From the NCBI GenBank assembly GCA_023548195.1, contig JAJHZJ010000575.1, positions 747,454-811,453 of the forward strand: DNA of 64,000 bases. Direction: 5' to 3'. This DNA comes from Bettongia penicillata ogilbyi. Taxonomy: Eukaryota > Chordata > Mammalia > Diprotodontia > Potoroidae. Within the stretch, counting starts at the first letter, position 1. Each line of letters opens with the position of its first letter. A model generated the notes under the pieces. It saw only the letters and a list, made by a program, of their open reading frames with translations, did no database searches and was not told where the DNA came from. This document shows positions 1-10,788 of this stretch, in pieces. The position numbers were made by a program, and so were the translations under genes.

Positions 1-1209
1 CTGCATCAGAAGGGAATATAAGCAGGGCAATGGGAATTCTGATAAAAGCATGGAAGTACCTAATCTCCATAGGCTGCATCTTTTTCACTTCAGGGGGGTA
101 AGAAATCAAATGAATAATTCATTCAATCCATAGTTCATAAGACTTGTGTTCCTAAAAGAAAAACAAAAAAAAACTAGACTATATAAAATAGGGGATACTT
201 CCTTTCTATTGGCCGAGTTCCACTGAGTTCATTCACAAAGGAAGAATCCCTTCCTGTGATCAGCCTGACCTTAAGCATTACCTCCCATGTTCTCATAAGT
301 ATACTTATCAGAGCCTCTGCTAGGAGACTGATTGAGAATAGCAAAGGTAGACCTCCCACTGCTTCTCAGTTTCCTTACCATCATTGAATGATACCAATGC
401 CGAAGATGCTCACTTTCAACAATGAGCCTTGTTCACCTAGTTTTACAGGTCAAAAAGTGTTGCAGGTCATATGGAAAGATATCAAAACAGCTTTTTCTCA
501 GAAAAAAAGTAAATGTGGTAGACAGGGCAGAAATACTTTGTCAGGAAGTATCATACTGAATCATACTTCAGCATTTGAAAGCATTGTTCTAAGTAATCCA
601 TCTGTAACTTTATAATCTAGCTATTCTCTGGGGAAAAACAGAAACAGAAAGGAAATACAAATAAATGAGAGACTAGGAAGGAATATGAGGAAGATTCCAG
701 CTGAGTCAGTGTCTGGTTTAGGGAGTCAAATAGTAAGCACAAAGATTTTTACCCAACCAAAAACCATTGGAGCTCAGCCCTCTAATATTGCCATAAATTG
801 GGAAGAAATTAATTCAGTGACAGGGAAGGGAATCAATTTCTTTTACCTCTCATAATCTTTTGGTAATGATATCATACTGGGCAATAAAAAGGCTAATTGT
901 ATAATTATCTAATTGTGCATATTTAGTACATTTGTTATTCTTCAATGTAATGACAGCGTAAAAGAAAAAACACCCAACAACAGCAACAGTCTTTGTCTTC
1001 TCCTCTTTTAGTCTGAAGAGAGAAGGAAAATCTTAGTGGAGGAAAAAATTTCCATCAAAAACAACCTCTGACTCTCTTTCTGTGTGTGTGTATGTATTTG
1101 TATATAATATGCATGTGCGTATGTGTGTAAACTGAAACCTGGTTGTGTCTGAAACAGACTATAAATTCATCTAGAATTTAAAATTCTGCAATTAATTCAT
1201 TTCTTATAT
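1..1209. other. Unassigned AT-rich sequence
   Basis: I recognise no gene or repeat family here. Short reading frames on both strands lack any domain or exon-like context. A short TG/TA-rich patch lies near 1080-1130. The stretch could be intronic or intergenic. Confidence 0.5.
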
Positions 1210-1440
1210 TACAATAATGCAGGTTACATTTGTATAATGTGTTAATGGTTTACAAAGCATGTAACATATGCTATTTCATTGGCTCACTGTGATCATGCTA
1301 CAAGGTGAGAGGGATCTCATTTTTCCAACAAGGATATCAAATCTCAGAGATTTGAAGTAACTCACTAAAGGTCACGTAGCTCTGACAGCTTCAGAGTCTG
1401 AACTTAAATTAACTCAAGCCTCCTTTCTCCAGGATGCATT
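1210..1440 (-). mobile_element. MIR-type SINE, degenerate
   Basis: Read on the minus strand this follows the MIR/CORE-SINE layout. The plus strand shows the usual antisense landmarks: a run like 'ctatttcattggctcactgt', then 'gaagtaactcactaaaggtc', then a region matching the complement of the SINE head. It is heavily diverged, so the ends are approximate. Confidence 0.55.
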
Positions 1441-1611
1441 TTTATGTAGAACAATAATTTAGTTCAGCCAGATCCAGAATATCTGGCTCATGATGACTAT
1501 TCTATTGAGTAAAAGCATGCATTTCCCACTGTCATTTCTCTAAGAGATTCCCTTCTCCCATTTTTTTTCCATTAGGAGGGAGATCTTTCTTAAAAAATTG
1601 TCTAAACCAGA

Positions 1612-2155
1612 ATGTCTGAAAAAGTTGTGGTATATAAATGTAATGGAATACTATTGTGTTATAAGAAATGATGAGCAGGAGTACTTCAGAAAAGTCTGGC
1701 AAGACTTATATGAACTGATGGTGACTGAAGTGAGTGGAACCAGGAGAACATTGTACACAGTAAGAACCACATTGTTCAATGACTAGCTTTGATAGACTTA
1801 TGTCTTCTTAGCAATGTAAGGATTTAAGACAACTCCAATAGACTCATGATGAAAAATGCTGTCCACATGCAGAAGAAGAGTTATGGAGTCTGAATGCAGA
1901 TCAAAGCATATCATTTATTCTTTCTCTTTGTTTCTTCTTTCTTGTGGTTTCTCACGTTGTCTCTAATTCTTCTTTCCATCATAACTAATGTGAAAATGAG
2001 TTGGATATGAATCTATATGTGGAAACTATATTGAATTACATACTATCTTGGGGTGGGGAAAGGGGAGAAATGGGAATAAATTTTAGAACTCAAAATCTTA
2101 TGGAAGTGAATGTTGAGAACTCAATATAAATCATTTAATTTGAAAAAGAAATTCA
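1612..2155 (+). mobile_element. L1 3' end, 5'-truncated
   Basis: This is the tail of a marsupial-type L1. It starts near the 'gttgtggtatataaatgtaa' segment, passes through the end of ORF2-derived sequence and the 3' UTR, and ends in an A-rich stretch near 2130-2155. The same landmarks recur at 30397-30920 and 53960-54775 in this window, which supports the family call. No clean target duplication was found. Confidence 0.8.
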
Positions 2156-2269
2156 TCCAACCAATGAAGACTGGCCTTTGGTCTTCTAAAATTTAGAGTT
2201 TTATGAGAATTGATACTTTGTCACTTAAGAAAAATTGAAAGCCATTGAGACTTTCTCTGTCCTCTTCTA

Positions 2270-2390
2270 CCTATCTGTATTCTAGACATCCTTCAAAGCC
2301 CAGCTCAAATTTCACACTTCCCCTGTGAATCTGTCCAAGACTCTACTCCATATCTTCCCTGTCTCCAGACTCTTCCATTACTTGCCAGTC
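2270..2390 (+). mobile_element. L2 3'-region fragment, sense
   Basis: The segment 'ttcaaagcccagctcaaatt' and the pyrimidine-rich text after it match the end of L2 ORF2 and its 3' UTR in sense orientation. It is short and diverged. Confidence 0.5.
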
Positions 2391-2391
2391 A

Positions 2392-2515
2392 GTAAGTATT
2401 TATTCAGTACCTACTATATGCTAGCCACTGTGCTAATCACTAGGGATACAAATATGACAAAAAATGTCAGTCCTTACCCTCAATGAGCTTATAATGTCAT
2501 GGAAGAGGACAGCCT
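2392..2515 (-). mobile_element. L2 3' end, antisense
   Basis: The plus strand reads 'cagtacctactatatgctag', then 'actagggatacaaatatgac', then 'ccctcaatgagcttataatg'. That is the complement of the L2 3' terminus. It directly abuts a sense L2 fragment, so two L2 pieces meet here. Confidence 0.7.
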
Positions 2516-3021
2516 ACAAAAGGCAGCTGAAGAATAGATGGTTGGTAGGTAATATAGCCACCAGGGCATGATGCAGTCTAATCCAAGGAGCACAGTCATT
2601 GGAACAATGAAGAGATAGTTGGACCCTGGGAGCTTTCTTTCAATGGAAGCTTTTGGATGAGTTCTTTCCTCTTCTCTGGAGCTCTCTGGTCAGAGGGGCA
2701 AAGGAAATTGAGGGTCCTGTTGGGGTAGGAGTACCAAAGTTGATGTGATCTCAAAGGATGATGAGTTTCCTGATGAGAAAGCTTTCTGGGTGCATGATGA
2801 AGACCTGCCCAGAAAGTTCTAGCTAGTGGGAAATGACTGCACAATATTTTAAACAGATATAGTCCTGGAGTAATAAAAATGCAGAATGAGTGTGCTGGAC
2901 TTGAAGAAACAGGTCCAAGACTGAAATCCCAAGTTTGCCATTTACACATTGACATTCCACCTCTTTGGGTCCCAGATTCCTTGTCTTGTTCTTGAAGCAC
3001 CAGTGACATCAGGAACTCCCC
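2516..3021. other. Unassigned sequence
   Basis: No repeat family recognised. A 137-codon minus-strand frame (2596-3009) has no recognisable domain and an ordinary composition, and I treat it as chance. Confidence 0.4.
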
Positions 3022-3215
3022 AGCTCCTCAAATGATGCTTCGCACATAGAAGGTGCTTAATAAGTTAAGTCCTTACTGAACTGAACTGATTGATTAAAAG
3101 CATTTTCTCTCATCTGAATAAGAAGCAATCTTGGAAAAAATCTACAGGTACAAATGAAGCATACTGTGGGTGACATTATAGAGAACATTTTACAAACCCT
3201 TTGAGGTATAATTGG
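3022..3215 (+). repeat. Local direct duplication, copy 1
   Basis: About 190 bases match 4578-4772 in the same orientation. I estimate 85% identity or a little more by eye. It begins with an L2-end-like piece ('ctcctcaaatgatgcttcgc') and continues into sequence that is not L2, ending near 'ctttgaggtataattgg'. The match beyond the L2-like part suggests a segmental duplication or an unnamed repeat family. Confidence 0.7.
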
Positions 3216-3669
3216 CATCCACTTGAAAGTGAATGGGATTTAAGAGAAGTACACAGTAATTAGCATCGCTCTCTTCTCCAGTGTCGTCAGAGTCCAGTGG
3301 CAAGACACAGGTCAAGAATACCGGCAATGACCTCAGATGTAGTAGGAAAGCTTGGCCTTTCTAAACTAAGCCCTTTTTCTGGTCTAGTTTGCCTGAGGCA
3401 ACACCCATTCAGTGGTTAAAGGCTAGGTAAGAATTGAGGGAAAAGATGGCCTAGTTTGCTTTCATAAAAGAATCAGTCTGGGAGGGGGAGAGTCAGAATT
3501 TCTGGCCAGAACAGAAACAACTGCTGTTTACACTTGCTCTGAACCATTAAAACCCATGAAAGGAAGGAACTAGATGACCTCTGAGCTTTTTTGTAGCTTT
3601 AAGTCTATAGTGTTAAATTTATATTATTGCTATATTCTCATTCAACTTATTTTGACTATGTCCTCACTC
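3216..3669. other. Unassigned sequence
   Basis: Nothing recognisable between the duplicated segment and the next L2 fragment. Confidence 0.4.
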
Positions 3670-3935
3670 ATTAGTTGATGCCTATGTGCCTAGCATTGTG
3701 CTAGCTGTTGTAGGAGATTCATAGGAATACAAGGCATAGTATTTTTTGCCCTGAAGGAATTTACACACATTAAAAAAAATGTAAGAACACAAAATAGAAA
3801 CATGTGGGGAGCTTATAAAATATATTATAAAAATTCAGAGACAAATGAATCAATGCCTGATGGGACTTGGAATAGTCAAGGAAGGTTTGGTAGGGACAAG
3901 ATCTGACTTAGGGCTTTACAGAAAGCAAAGGTATG
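3670..3935 (-). mobile_element. L2 3' region, antisense, degenerate
   Basis: The plus strand shows 'gcctatgtgcctagcattgt', then 'ccctgaaggaatttacacac', and later 'gacttagggctttacagaaa'. These are the antisense landmarks of the L2 3' end and adjacent ORF2. Diverged, with internal gaps. Confidence 0.6.
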
Positions 3936-4204
3936 GGATGAAAATTCCAGCTTGTTTCATACTTGCTTCTGTTTGAGGAAATTTGGTCTTTTCCTTCCTG
4001 GCCAGTACAATTCTCCTGGACTTTCTTTGGCTACTTGATTTGTATCATATTATCAGAGAAATTAGATTTTCAATTTTCTCCTTCTGACTCAAAACTCATA
4101 GTTCTAAATCAATTAGCCTATACTCTTTTCTTTAGTCAAATTCCTGAATAATAGAAGACAGTTTTGTGGATGTCTCACCAAAGCAAACAACCTTCCTTGG
4201 AAAG

Positions 4205-4320
4205 CAAAACATTTCTTAATTAGAATGGAAATTCCTTGAGGTCAGGGACCATCTTTTATTTTCCCACTTAGCATAGTATTTAGCACATAGTAACCATTAA
4301 ATGCTTTTCATTCATTCATC
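4205..4320 (+). mobile_element. L2 3' end, sense
   Basis: 'ccttgaggtcagggaccatc' followed by 'agcatagtatttagcacata' and a short 'ttcattcattcatccatcca' tail is the standard 3' terminus of L2. The terminal short tandem repeat is typical of this clade. Confidence 0.75.
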
Positions 4321-4577
4321 CATCCATGTATACATCTTTCCATGTACCCATCTATCCTTATATCCAATTATCCATCCATTCATATCAGAGCTAGGGTAAA
4401 TAGCCCAAGATGTGGAGTCTAAAGGGTTTAATCACCTGATAGAAGAATAGAACGTAGGGATAGAGGAGCTACTCCCAATAAGATACAGTAGCTCTAAGGG
4501 ATATGGGAAATGGAGATTACCACTGAAAGGAGAAGTAACTTGAGGGTAGAGAGTGTTTTCATTTTTATCTTTGAATC

Positions 4578-4772
4578 CCCAGATCCTCAAATGATGCTTT
4601 GCACATATAAGAAGCTTAATAAGTAAGTCCTCACTGAATTGAATTGAACTGATTGATTAAAAGTACTTTCTCTCACCTGAATGAGAAGCAATCTTGGGAA
4701 AAACCTACAGGGTGAAAATGAAACATACTGTGAGTGGCACAGTGGAGAACATTTTACAAGCACTTTGAGGTA
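4578..4772 (+). repeat. Local direct duplication, copy 2
   Basis: Partner of 3022-3215, about 1.56 kb downstream and in the same orientation. Shared landmarks include 'gaactgattgattaaaag' and 'ctttgaggtataattg'. Sequence immediately before and after differs between the copies, which fixes the limits of the duplicated unit. Confidence 0.7.
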
Positions 4773-6214
4773 TAATTGACCTCTTTGGTATTCCTTCAAA
4801 ATTCTAATCTTGATTGTTTGGTTGGTGATAACATCTGGTATTCCCAGAACTTTCTGCTACTCTGACCATTGCCTCCTCTCCATGGTGTGTATCATATTAT
4901 AAAACTGACAAACGAATCATAAATGCAGTTGTAGTATTTTCCCATCAAACATCTGGAGCTCTGTCATTTGACATTGGGGAGTTAAAAAAATTATCATGTA
5001 CTGTCTTTCAAGAGAGTTAAAAAAAAACCCTCATAAATTACCTAACACAATGACATTGTTAGAAAAGGATAATGTTAGGATACTTCCAGGTTTATTTATG
5101 GTGTTTTTGGTGAAGGTTGAGAGTGGGGAGAGGTGGTGTCAGGATTTTCAATATTTGTAAAGGAAGGCTATGTTTCCTTTTTGGAGAAAAACACATTTCT
5201 AACTGAGGAAACCACTATGACACACTTTTCCTGAGACAAGAGAAAGAGAGAACCACATGTTCACCTATAATTTTAGAAAGATGGATTAGATTCTAAGGCA
5301 GAGTCTGCCCTCACCATTTTGAATCACCAGAAAGAAAGCGGAAAGGGGACTCTGTCTTTAAAGGAAACAGATTAACTTTAGAAAGGCAAGTTGAAGAAAC
5401 ATCTGTAAAGTCTGATAATAGATTTACTTCCTGAAATTTGGGGTAGACTGGAACTGTTTGGGGCAGGAAGTGCATGCTTCTTATCTCAGACTTGAAAAAA
5501 AATACACAGAATGATACAGGGAAGCTTAAGCTGAATGCTGAAATGCAATTCCATAATAAAATGATTATTTGAGAATGCTTAGCCTTAAATAATAAATGCA
5601 GCATTAGTTATAAGAGCCATATTTTATCTTTACTGAAGTCTAATGCATAGAAAATACACTAATCTCTTCCGTTCCCTTCATGGGGAACTTTTCAGGAGAA
5701 AGTCATGTAGTTTCCTTGTTAAGGGAAGAGCTGTAATCTCTTGCCTGAATTACTAACTCCAGGACCCAATTTTAATGGAAATTACATTTAGTTCTCCCAG
5801 AGCAGCAGTTTTGATGCAGAAATTTCTTGATTTGAAAAAAAAAAACATTAACAAGGAGAAAATATTTTGTAATCAGAAGAAAAATTAAGATTTATTCTTT
5901 GAGCATGTAGATTTTGGTCCCCAAGGCTTTAGAGTAGAGGGATAGCTACCCCTTTATCGTTATTATGTAATGTAGCATCAAATGAACTGGGGAGTTTCTC
6001 TAAATTTTAGAGAGGAGTTTGTGGAATCTGATGCTAGTCTTCATCTCATTTTTCTCTAAAAAATGTGACATATTAGTTAACTCTAGTAACATTACAGACC
6101 AATAATCTTTTAATTTTAAATAGGTTTTTAAAAGTATGTAATTTAGCATTTCCAAGCTAAGTTCAGTTACTTACAACAGATTGGCCTAATCCACACAAAG
6201 AAAACTAACTGGAT
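4773..6214. other. Unassigned AT-rich sequence
   Basis: About 1.4 kb without a recognisable repeat or gene. The 97-codon minus-strand frame at 5311-5604 is rich in S and F and has no domain I know. The stretch is a candidate for unique DNA. Confidence 0.45.
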
Positions 6215-6346
6215 GAATAAATCAATCAACACATTTATTAAGCACCTCTTGTTTTCTAGGCACTGAACTTGGTGTTAGGGATACAAGAAAATAACTGACC
6301 TCAAGGAGCTTATATTCAAGAATGCATATTGTAATTAGACAACCTA
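6215..6346 (-). mobile_element. L2 3' end, antisense
   Basis: Plus strand 'acatttattaagcacctctt', 'ggtgttagggatacaagaaa' and 'acctcaaggagcttatattc' are the complement of the L2 3' terminus. Confidence 0.75.
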
Positions 6347-6353
6347 AAGAATT

Positions 6354-6379
6354 GGGTGTGTGTGTGTGTGTGTGTGTGT
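6354..6379. repeat. (GT)13 microsatellite
   Basis: Uninterrupted GT dinucleotides directly after the L2 fragment. Confidence 0.95.
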
Positions 6380-7043
6380 AGAATACTTAATGTTGATGGA
6401 AAACATCCTAGGCCCAGAATTAAATAGGAGGAAAAGATCACCCCAGAATACCTTTGGAAAACTTTATATTCTTTTTTTTATGACTTCCTTCAATATTCTG
6501 CTAGTATTTTTGTATTAGCTCTGATATCAGTCTCTAAATCACAGAATATAATACCCTCTGATGAATCTGAGATGAACATTACTCAAAGGCTAATGGAGAC
6601 ATCTATGATTATTGTGAACAGACTGAAATCACATTACAAATCCAGAAATGGAAAGGAGAAATGGCATAAAGCATGACATCAGAAAGGTGAATGGAAAACA
6701 AAAACACATACACGTTGAATCATGTCAGAAGAACAAGCAAGTTCACATTCTCCATTGCTATCTAGAACATGTCAAGTGAGATAGAAGAAGACATTCACTA
6801 TGTTGGGTGGATGCCTTTTGGCAGACAGATGGTACATAATAGACAAGATTCATCCTGGATGGAAGGCATAGGTAGATTGGGAGCTGCATTATCAGCAAAG
6901 TCCCCATAGCACTAAGCTCACAGATGGATCTTTTAAAGCATAAACATAAAAGCAAATTTGTGAACTTTGACCCAAATATTTGAAGAAAGCAGTATTCATG
7001 TTCAGGTCAAGCAAGCAACCAAATTGTCTTTATTATATGGAAC
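6380..7043. other. Unassigned sequence
   Basis: No repeat or gene recognised. Confidence 0.4.
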
Positions 7044-7302
7044 AATTAGGTGGTTCAGTGGATAGAGCATTGGACCTGGAGTCAGGAAGCTCCAGACACT
7101 TATCTAGTTGTCTTACCCTGGGCAAGTTACTTCACCTCTATTTGCCACAGCTTACTCATGTATAAAATGGGAATAATTATGAAACCTACCTTCTAGGGCT
7201 ATTGTGAGGACCAAATGAGATTATAATTGTAAAGCAGTTAATACATGACCTGGTACATTGTAAAGTGCTATACAAGTGGTAGATATTATTACTGTTGTTG
7301 TT
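7044..7302 (+). mobile_element. tRNA-derived CORE-SINE (MIR/Mar-type)
   Basis: An A-box-like head ('taggtggttcagtggatag') is followed by 'ctgggcaagttacttcacct', the core and the tail 'ttattactgttgttgtt'. About 20 bases around the B box are missing compared with the copy at 19563. The structure is that of a pol III SINE with a CORE domain. Confidence 0.85.
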
Positions 7303-7420
7303 AAACATTGACCTTGTGCCAGACTAAGCAGTATTGGTGCAAAGAAAAAGAAAAAGTTTCCCCTGCCCTCAAGAAGCTTATACTCTAATGGGAAATACAA
7401 TACACACATAAACTGGTGTA
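7303..7420 (-). mobile_element. L2 3' end, antisense
   Basis: 'ccctgccctcaagaagctta' and 'tactctaatgggaaatacaa' on the plus strand are the complement of the L2 terminus. It abuts the SINE without a gap. Confidence 0.7.
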
Positions 7421-7439
7421 GCAAAAAGGATTCAAATTT

Positions 7440-7617
7440 TCAGAGAATGACATATGGGGTTGGACGAGACTTTGAATTCATCTCGTCCAAATACGTTACT
7501 TTAGAGACAAACAAATGGAAGCTCCAACAGTATATGTGACTTAGCCAGGTCATAAGTTGAAAAACAATGACTTGAGAACAGTCTGATTTCAAATCTATCA
7601 CCCTTGGCAATGCACCT
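7440..7617 (-). mobile_element. MIR-type SINE, degenerate
   Basis: The order of 'gtgacttagccaggtcataa' and a following 'ctgatttcaaatctatcacc' matches antisense MIR. The 5' third is poorly preserved. Confidence 0.45.
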
Positions 7618-7760
7618 AAATCAATCAAGCAACATTTCTGGAGGGTATGTTTTAGATACAGGCCTAAGAGTTGGAGGTGGGAGAATACAGAATGAAGCAA
7701 TTTCTACTAGCAATGACCTTACAATGCCTTCCTCTGGAACTGGTGACCTTTCTTACACAG
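7618..7760 (-). mobile_element. L2 3' end, antisense, degenerate
   Basis: The plus strand shows 'caatcaagcaacatttctgg' and then 'aagagttggaggtgggagaa', which is the shape of an antisense L2 terminus. Confidence 0.5.
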
Positions 7761-8039
7761 AAAAAAGAAAGCTTTTCGATGTACTTTAACTTTAAATGAT
7801 TTTTATTTAGTTAATACAGTGTCAATATGCATGTAGCAATGCTTCTGCACATTGTTCATTAGAGAGAGATAGTTTTATATACACAGAGTCTATACTTTAT
7901 ATGCAATAATGTTATTCCACTTCCTATTGTAGTACTTCATAGACTGATGATTTTAATGCTTTTAGGGTGGTTTTTTTTACATCCTTTCTATAAAAACAAT
8001 GAGGACCAAAAAAGGCAATGATGCCAGCAATAATTAAGT
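7761..8039. other. Unassigned sequence
   Basis: No repeat or gene recognised. Several T-rich patches. Confidence 0.35.
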
Positions 8040-8316
8040 AGTTTGGCTTGCTCTTGAGAATGTCATTTTGGTGACTGAATGGAGGATGGACTGGAGTGGG
8101 GAGAGATTGGAGGCAGGAAGACCAGAAAGGTATACCAAGCAATACTCTACCTGAGTTGGTAACTGCTTGTATCAGAGACAGAGAAGAAAATAAGGCACCT
8201 ATGAGAGGTACTGAAAAGGTATAAACAACAGTACTTGTCAACTGATTGAATATGGGAAATCAGTAGGAAGGGAGGAAGGAAAATATAAGCATTTAATAAG
8301 TGCTTATTATGTGCTA
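8040..8316 (-). mobile_element. L2, antisense, left part of a split copy
   Basis: 'gaatggaggatggactggag' and 'gagagattggaggcaggaag' mark antisense L2 ORF2. 'taataagtgcttattatgtg' at the right end is the L2 terminus. The copy stops at the 8-base duplication 8309-8316 and resumes at 9392. Confidence 0.7.
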
Positions 8317-9391
8317 TGGTGTTTGCTGCCCAACAACTCCAGGAGAAATGCCAGGAGCAGAACAGAGGTCTGTACACAACACTTGTAGATCTGTCCAAGG
8401 CCTTTGACACTGTTAGTCATGAAGGCTTATGGAAAATTATGTCAAAATTTGATTGCCCAGAGAAGTTCATCAGCATTGAATGCCAATTTCATGATGGCAT
8501 GATTGTCCATTTTCTGAGGGTGGACAATGCTCTCATGACTTCCCATTCACGAATGGAGTAAAACAAGGCTGTGTGTTTTCTCCCATGCTTTTTAGTATGA
8601 TGTTTTCAGCCATGTTGTCAAATACAGTGAGGATTAACACTGCATCAAGGTCAACTACCATACTGATGGTAAGTTCTTCACTTTGAAAAGGCTACAAGCC
8701 AAGACCAAAGTGGAGGGAGAGTTGGTGAATGATTTTGTGTTTGCAGATGATTGCACTCTCAATGCAGCCTCTGAAACTGAGATGCAAAGTTTGGATCAAT
8801 TCTCTGCTGCCTGTGCTAATTTTGACCTAATAATTAACACCATGCCAGGAAACTGCATCATTTCCATGTGAACTGTCTTAGGAAGATTCTGAGGATCACC
8901 TGCAGGATAAGGTACCAGACACTGAAGTTCATGATCAAGCTGAACTGACAAACATTCAAACTACGCTTCAGAGAGTGCAGCTGACCATGTTGTTTGAATA
9001 CAAAATGTATGTTTGCCAAAAAGAGTATTTTATGGAGAACTCGCATGGGGCAGGTGATCACATGGTGGTCAGAAGAAACAATACAAGGGCACTCTCAAGG
9101 TCTTTCTCAAGAACTTGGGAGACAGTGGCACAGGACTACTCAGCATGGTGTGCCCGCATCAGAAAGGGTGCTGTGCTCTATGAGCAAAGCAGAATTGAGA
9201 CAGCACAAAATAAACTTAGGATGTTCAGATTTGGAGTATCCACCCCAAATATACATGTAGACAATCTGCGCCCAACCTATGGTAGAGCATTCTGAGCTCA
9301 GTCACAGCCACAGTCAGACACTCTGAAACTTCACTTGATCATAGCAATGTCATTTTGATCCTCTTTGAAAGCAGACAACAACCAACCAATC
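8317..9391 (+). pseudogene. LINE ORF2 remnant, reverse transcriptase, copy 1
   Basis: A non-LTR retrotransposon copy, 5'-truncated inside its reverse transcriptase. The frame at 8316-8561 shows DLSKAFDTVSHEGLWKIM, a motif of RT palm segment A. The frame at 8683-8871 carries FADD (about 8740-8751) where active RTs have YADD. The two lie in different frames, so at least one frameshift separates them. Compared with the copy at 14580, about 200-300 bases between the RT and the thumb/C-terminal part are missing near 8840. The tail ends in 'tttgaaagcagacaacaacc'. It is flanked by 'atgtgcta' duplications at 8309-8316 and 9392-9399, showing insertion into an L2. It is dead. I assign it only to the CR1/L2/RTE-like LINEs in a broad sense. 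Confidence 0.85.
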
Positions 9392-9484
9392 ATGTGCTAA
9401 GCATTATGCTAAGTGTTGGGGCAGTAATACAAGCAAAAGAAAGCCAGTTCCTATATTTAAGGATCTTGCATTCTAACTGTTACT
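9392..9484 (-). mobile_element. L2 3' end, antisense, right part of split copy
   Basis: 'atgctaagtgttggggcagt' and 'aaggatcttgcattctaact' continue the L2 interrupted at 8316. Joining the two parts gives a normal antisense L2 terminus. Confidence 0.75.
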
Positions 9485-9520
9485 GTGTTTGCCCTTCGTT
9501 TTTGAAGAGGACCATGACTA
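9485..9520 (-). mobile_element. Antisense 3' tail of the zinc-finger LINE or its SINE
   Basis: 'cccttcgtttttgaagagga' is the complement of the 'tcctctttgaaaa' tail that ends the LINE copies at 9391 and 15357. Only the terminal hairpin-like part is present. Confidence 0.55.
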
Positions 9521-9849
9521 AGGGAAAACAACTCACTATAGTGAGGTAAAAAGTAAACTACCAAGGAGAGGGATGATATTACCCAGCATAGGATTAGGGG
9601 TGTGAAGTCCAGTCAGAAATAGAGCTGGGATGAGAATGAAGGCAGATCTCACAGGGATCCCTTCGCAAAATAAAGTGAATTTGAGTAAATCACTGATGGG
9701 AAAATGGGGGCTTTATGGAGGGATGTTCTATAATGAGTGGGCCACAGGGGTAGTAATTTGTTCCAGGGCAAGTAGAAACCAGGAGCTAAGGGAAGTTCCA
9801 GGAAGAGTTAACAGTAAAGGAAGCATATTTTTGAATATCCAAATCAAAG
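9521..9849. other. Unassigned, possibly degraded L2
   Basis: The stretch is G/A-rich and lies between two antisense L2 segments, so it may be L2 too diverged to recognise. Confidence 0.3.
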
Positions 9850-10150
9850 ATGACACTTGCTTTGCCATCTGTGGAGAGTAGTGGGATGGTAGTACCCTCA
9901 ACACATTTAGGAGAGTAGAGGATTTGGGAGGAAAGAAGAGCTCAGTTTTTGACATATTGAGTTTGAGATGTCTACAAAACATCCAGTTTGAGATGTCTAA
10001 AAGTAGTTGGAAATGAGAGACTGGAGGTCAAGAGAAAGGTTAAAGCTGAATAATTAGATCTGACAATAATTTGTATAGAGATGATTGTTGAATTCATGGG
10101 ATCCGATGAAATCACCAAAAGAGGTAATACAGAAGGAGGAGGGAATATGA
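9850..10150 (-). mobile_element. L2 ORF2 region, antisense
   Basis: 'catattgagtttgagatgtc', 'catccagtttgagatgtcta' and 'gatccgatgaaatcaccaaa' on the plus strand are the complement of the L2 RT region around and after the YADD box. A short internal tandem of the 'gtttgagatgtct' unit is visible. Confidence 0.7.
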
Positions 10151-10202
10151 TTGTGATGACATGTAAAGTAAGATCTTTTGCTATTTTTGTTTTAGTATAA
10201 TC

Positions 10203-10215
10203 AAGAAGAATAATG
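10203..10215 (+). repeat. Target-site duplication of the HAL1, left copy
   Basis: aagaagaataatg, matching 12706-12718 (aagaagtataatg) at 12 of 13 positions. Confidence 0.8.
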
Positions 10216-10788
10216 CTTGAGGCAGATCCAAGATGGTGGAGTAACAGGACAGACTTTCTACAGAGCTACCACCAAGTATAGTCAAATACCTGTAAAAAAA
10301 TGACTCTCAACAAATTCTAGAGGTGCAGAACCCACAGAACGACAGAGTGAAGCAAATATCCAGTCCAAGACAGCTTGAAAGGTTGGGGAGAAGTGCCTAT
10401 TTCACCCCACTGAGAGTACAGCACAGTTCAACATGGGGTGTGAGTGCACAGAAGGAACTTGGGCAGGCCTTGGGGAGACCGAATCTCTGGCACTTATGGT
10501 GTTTTCATACTTCATAACCCCAAAACGCTGAGGATATTATATTGGAAGGTCGGTGGAAAAAAACTTGTGAGACCAGTGCAGGAGAGTGGAGTGGCTGGGC
10601 CCCAGCCCCAGGGCAGCAGAGGAGGGAGAGGAACCTATGGCAGCCACAGTAGCACTAGGAGCAGCTGCAGCCACTGTTTCTAGAGCTCTAGGACCACAGA
10701 TCCACAGATTGTGGGGCGATCCAGTGGCTAACAGTACATCCCCCACCCCCACTGCAAGCAGAGAACTACCTTGACAAAAGTCGAGTAA
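10216..10788 (+). promoter_or_regulatory. L1/HAL1 5' UTR (internal promoter region)
   Basis: The region opens with the 'ccaagatggtggag' start that recurs in the antisense L1 copies ending at 44873 and 52036. L1-type 5' UTRs act as internal RNA polymerase II promoters; activity here is unlikely given decay. The frame on the other strand at 10537-11040 is a shadow. Confidence 0.6.

Noticed and set aside
2596..3009. 137-codon minus-strand frame
   Set aside because: No recognisable motif, no splice or start context that stands out, and length within chance for this many frames.
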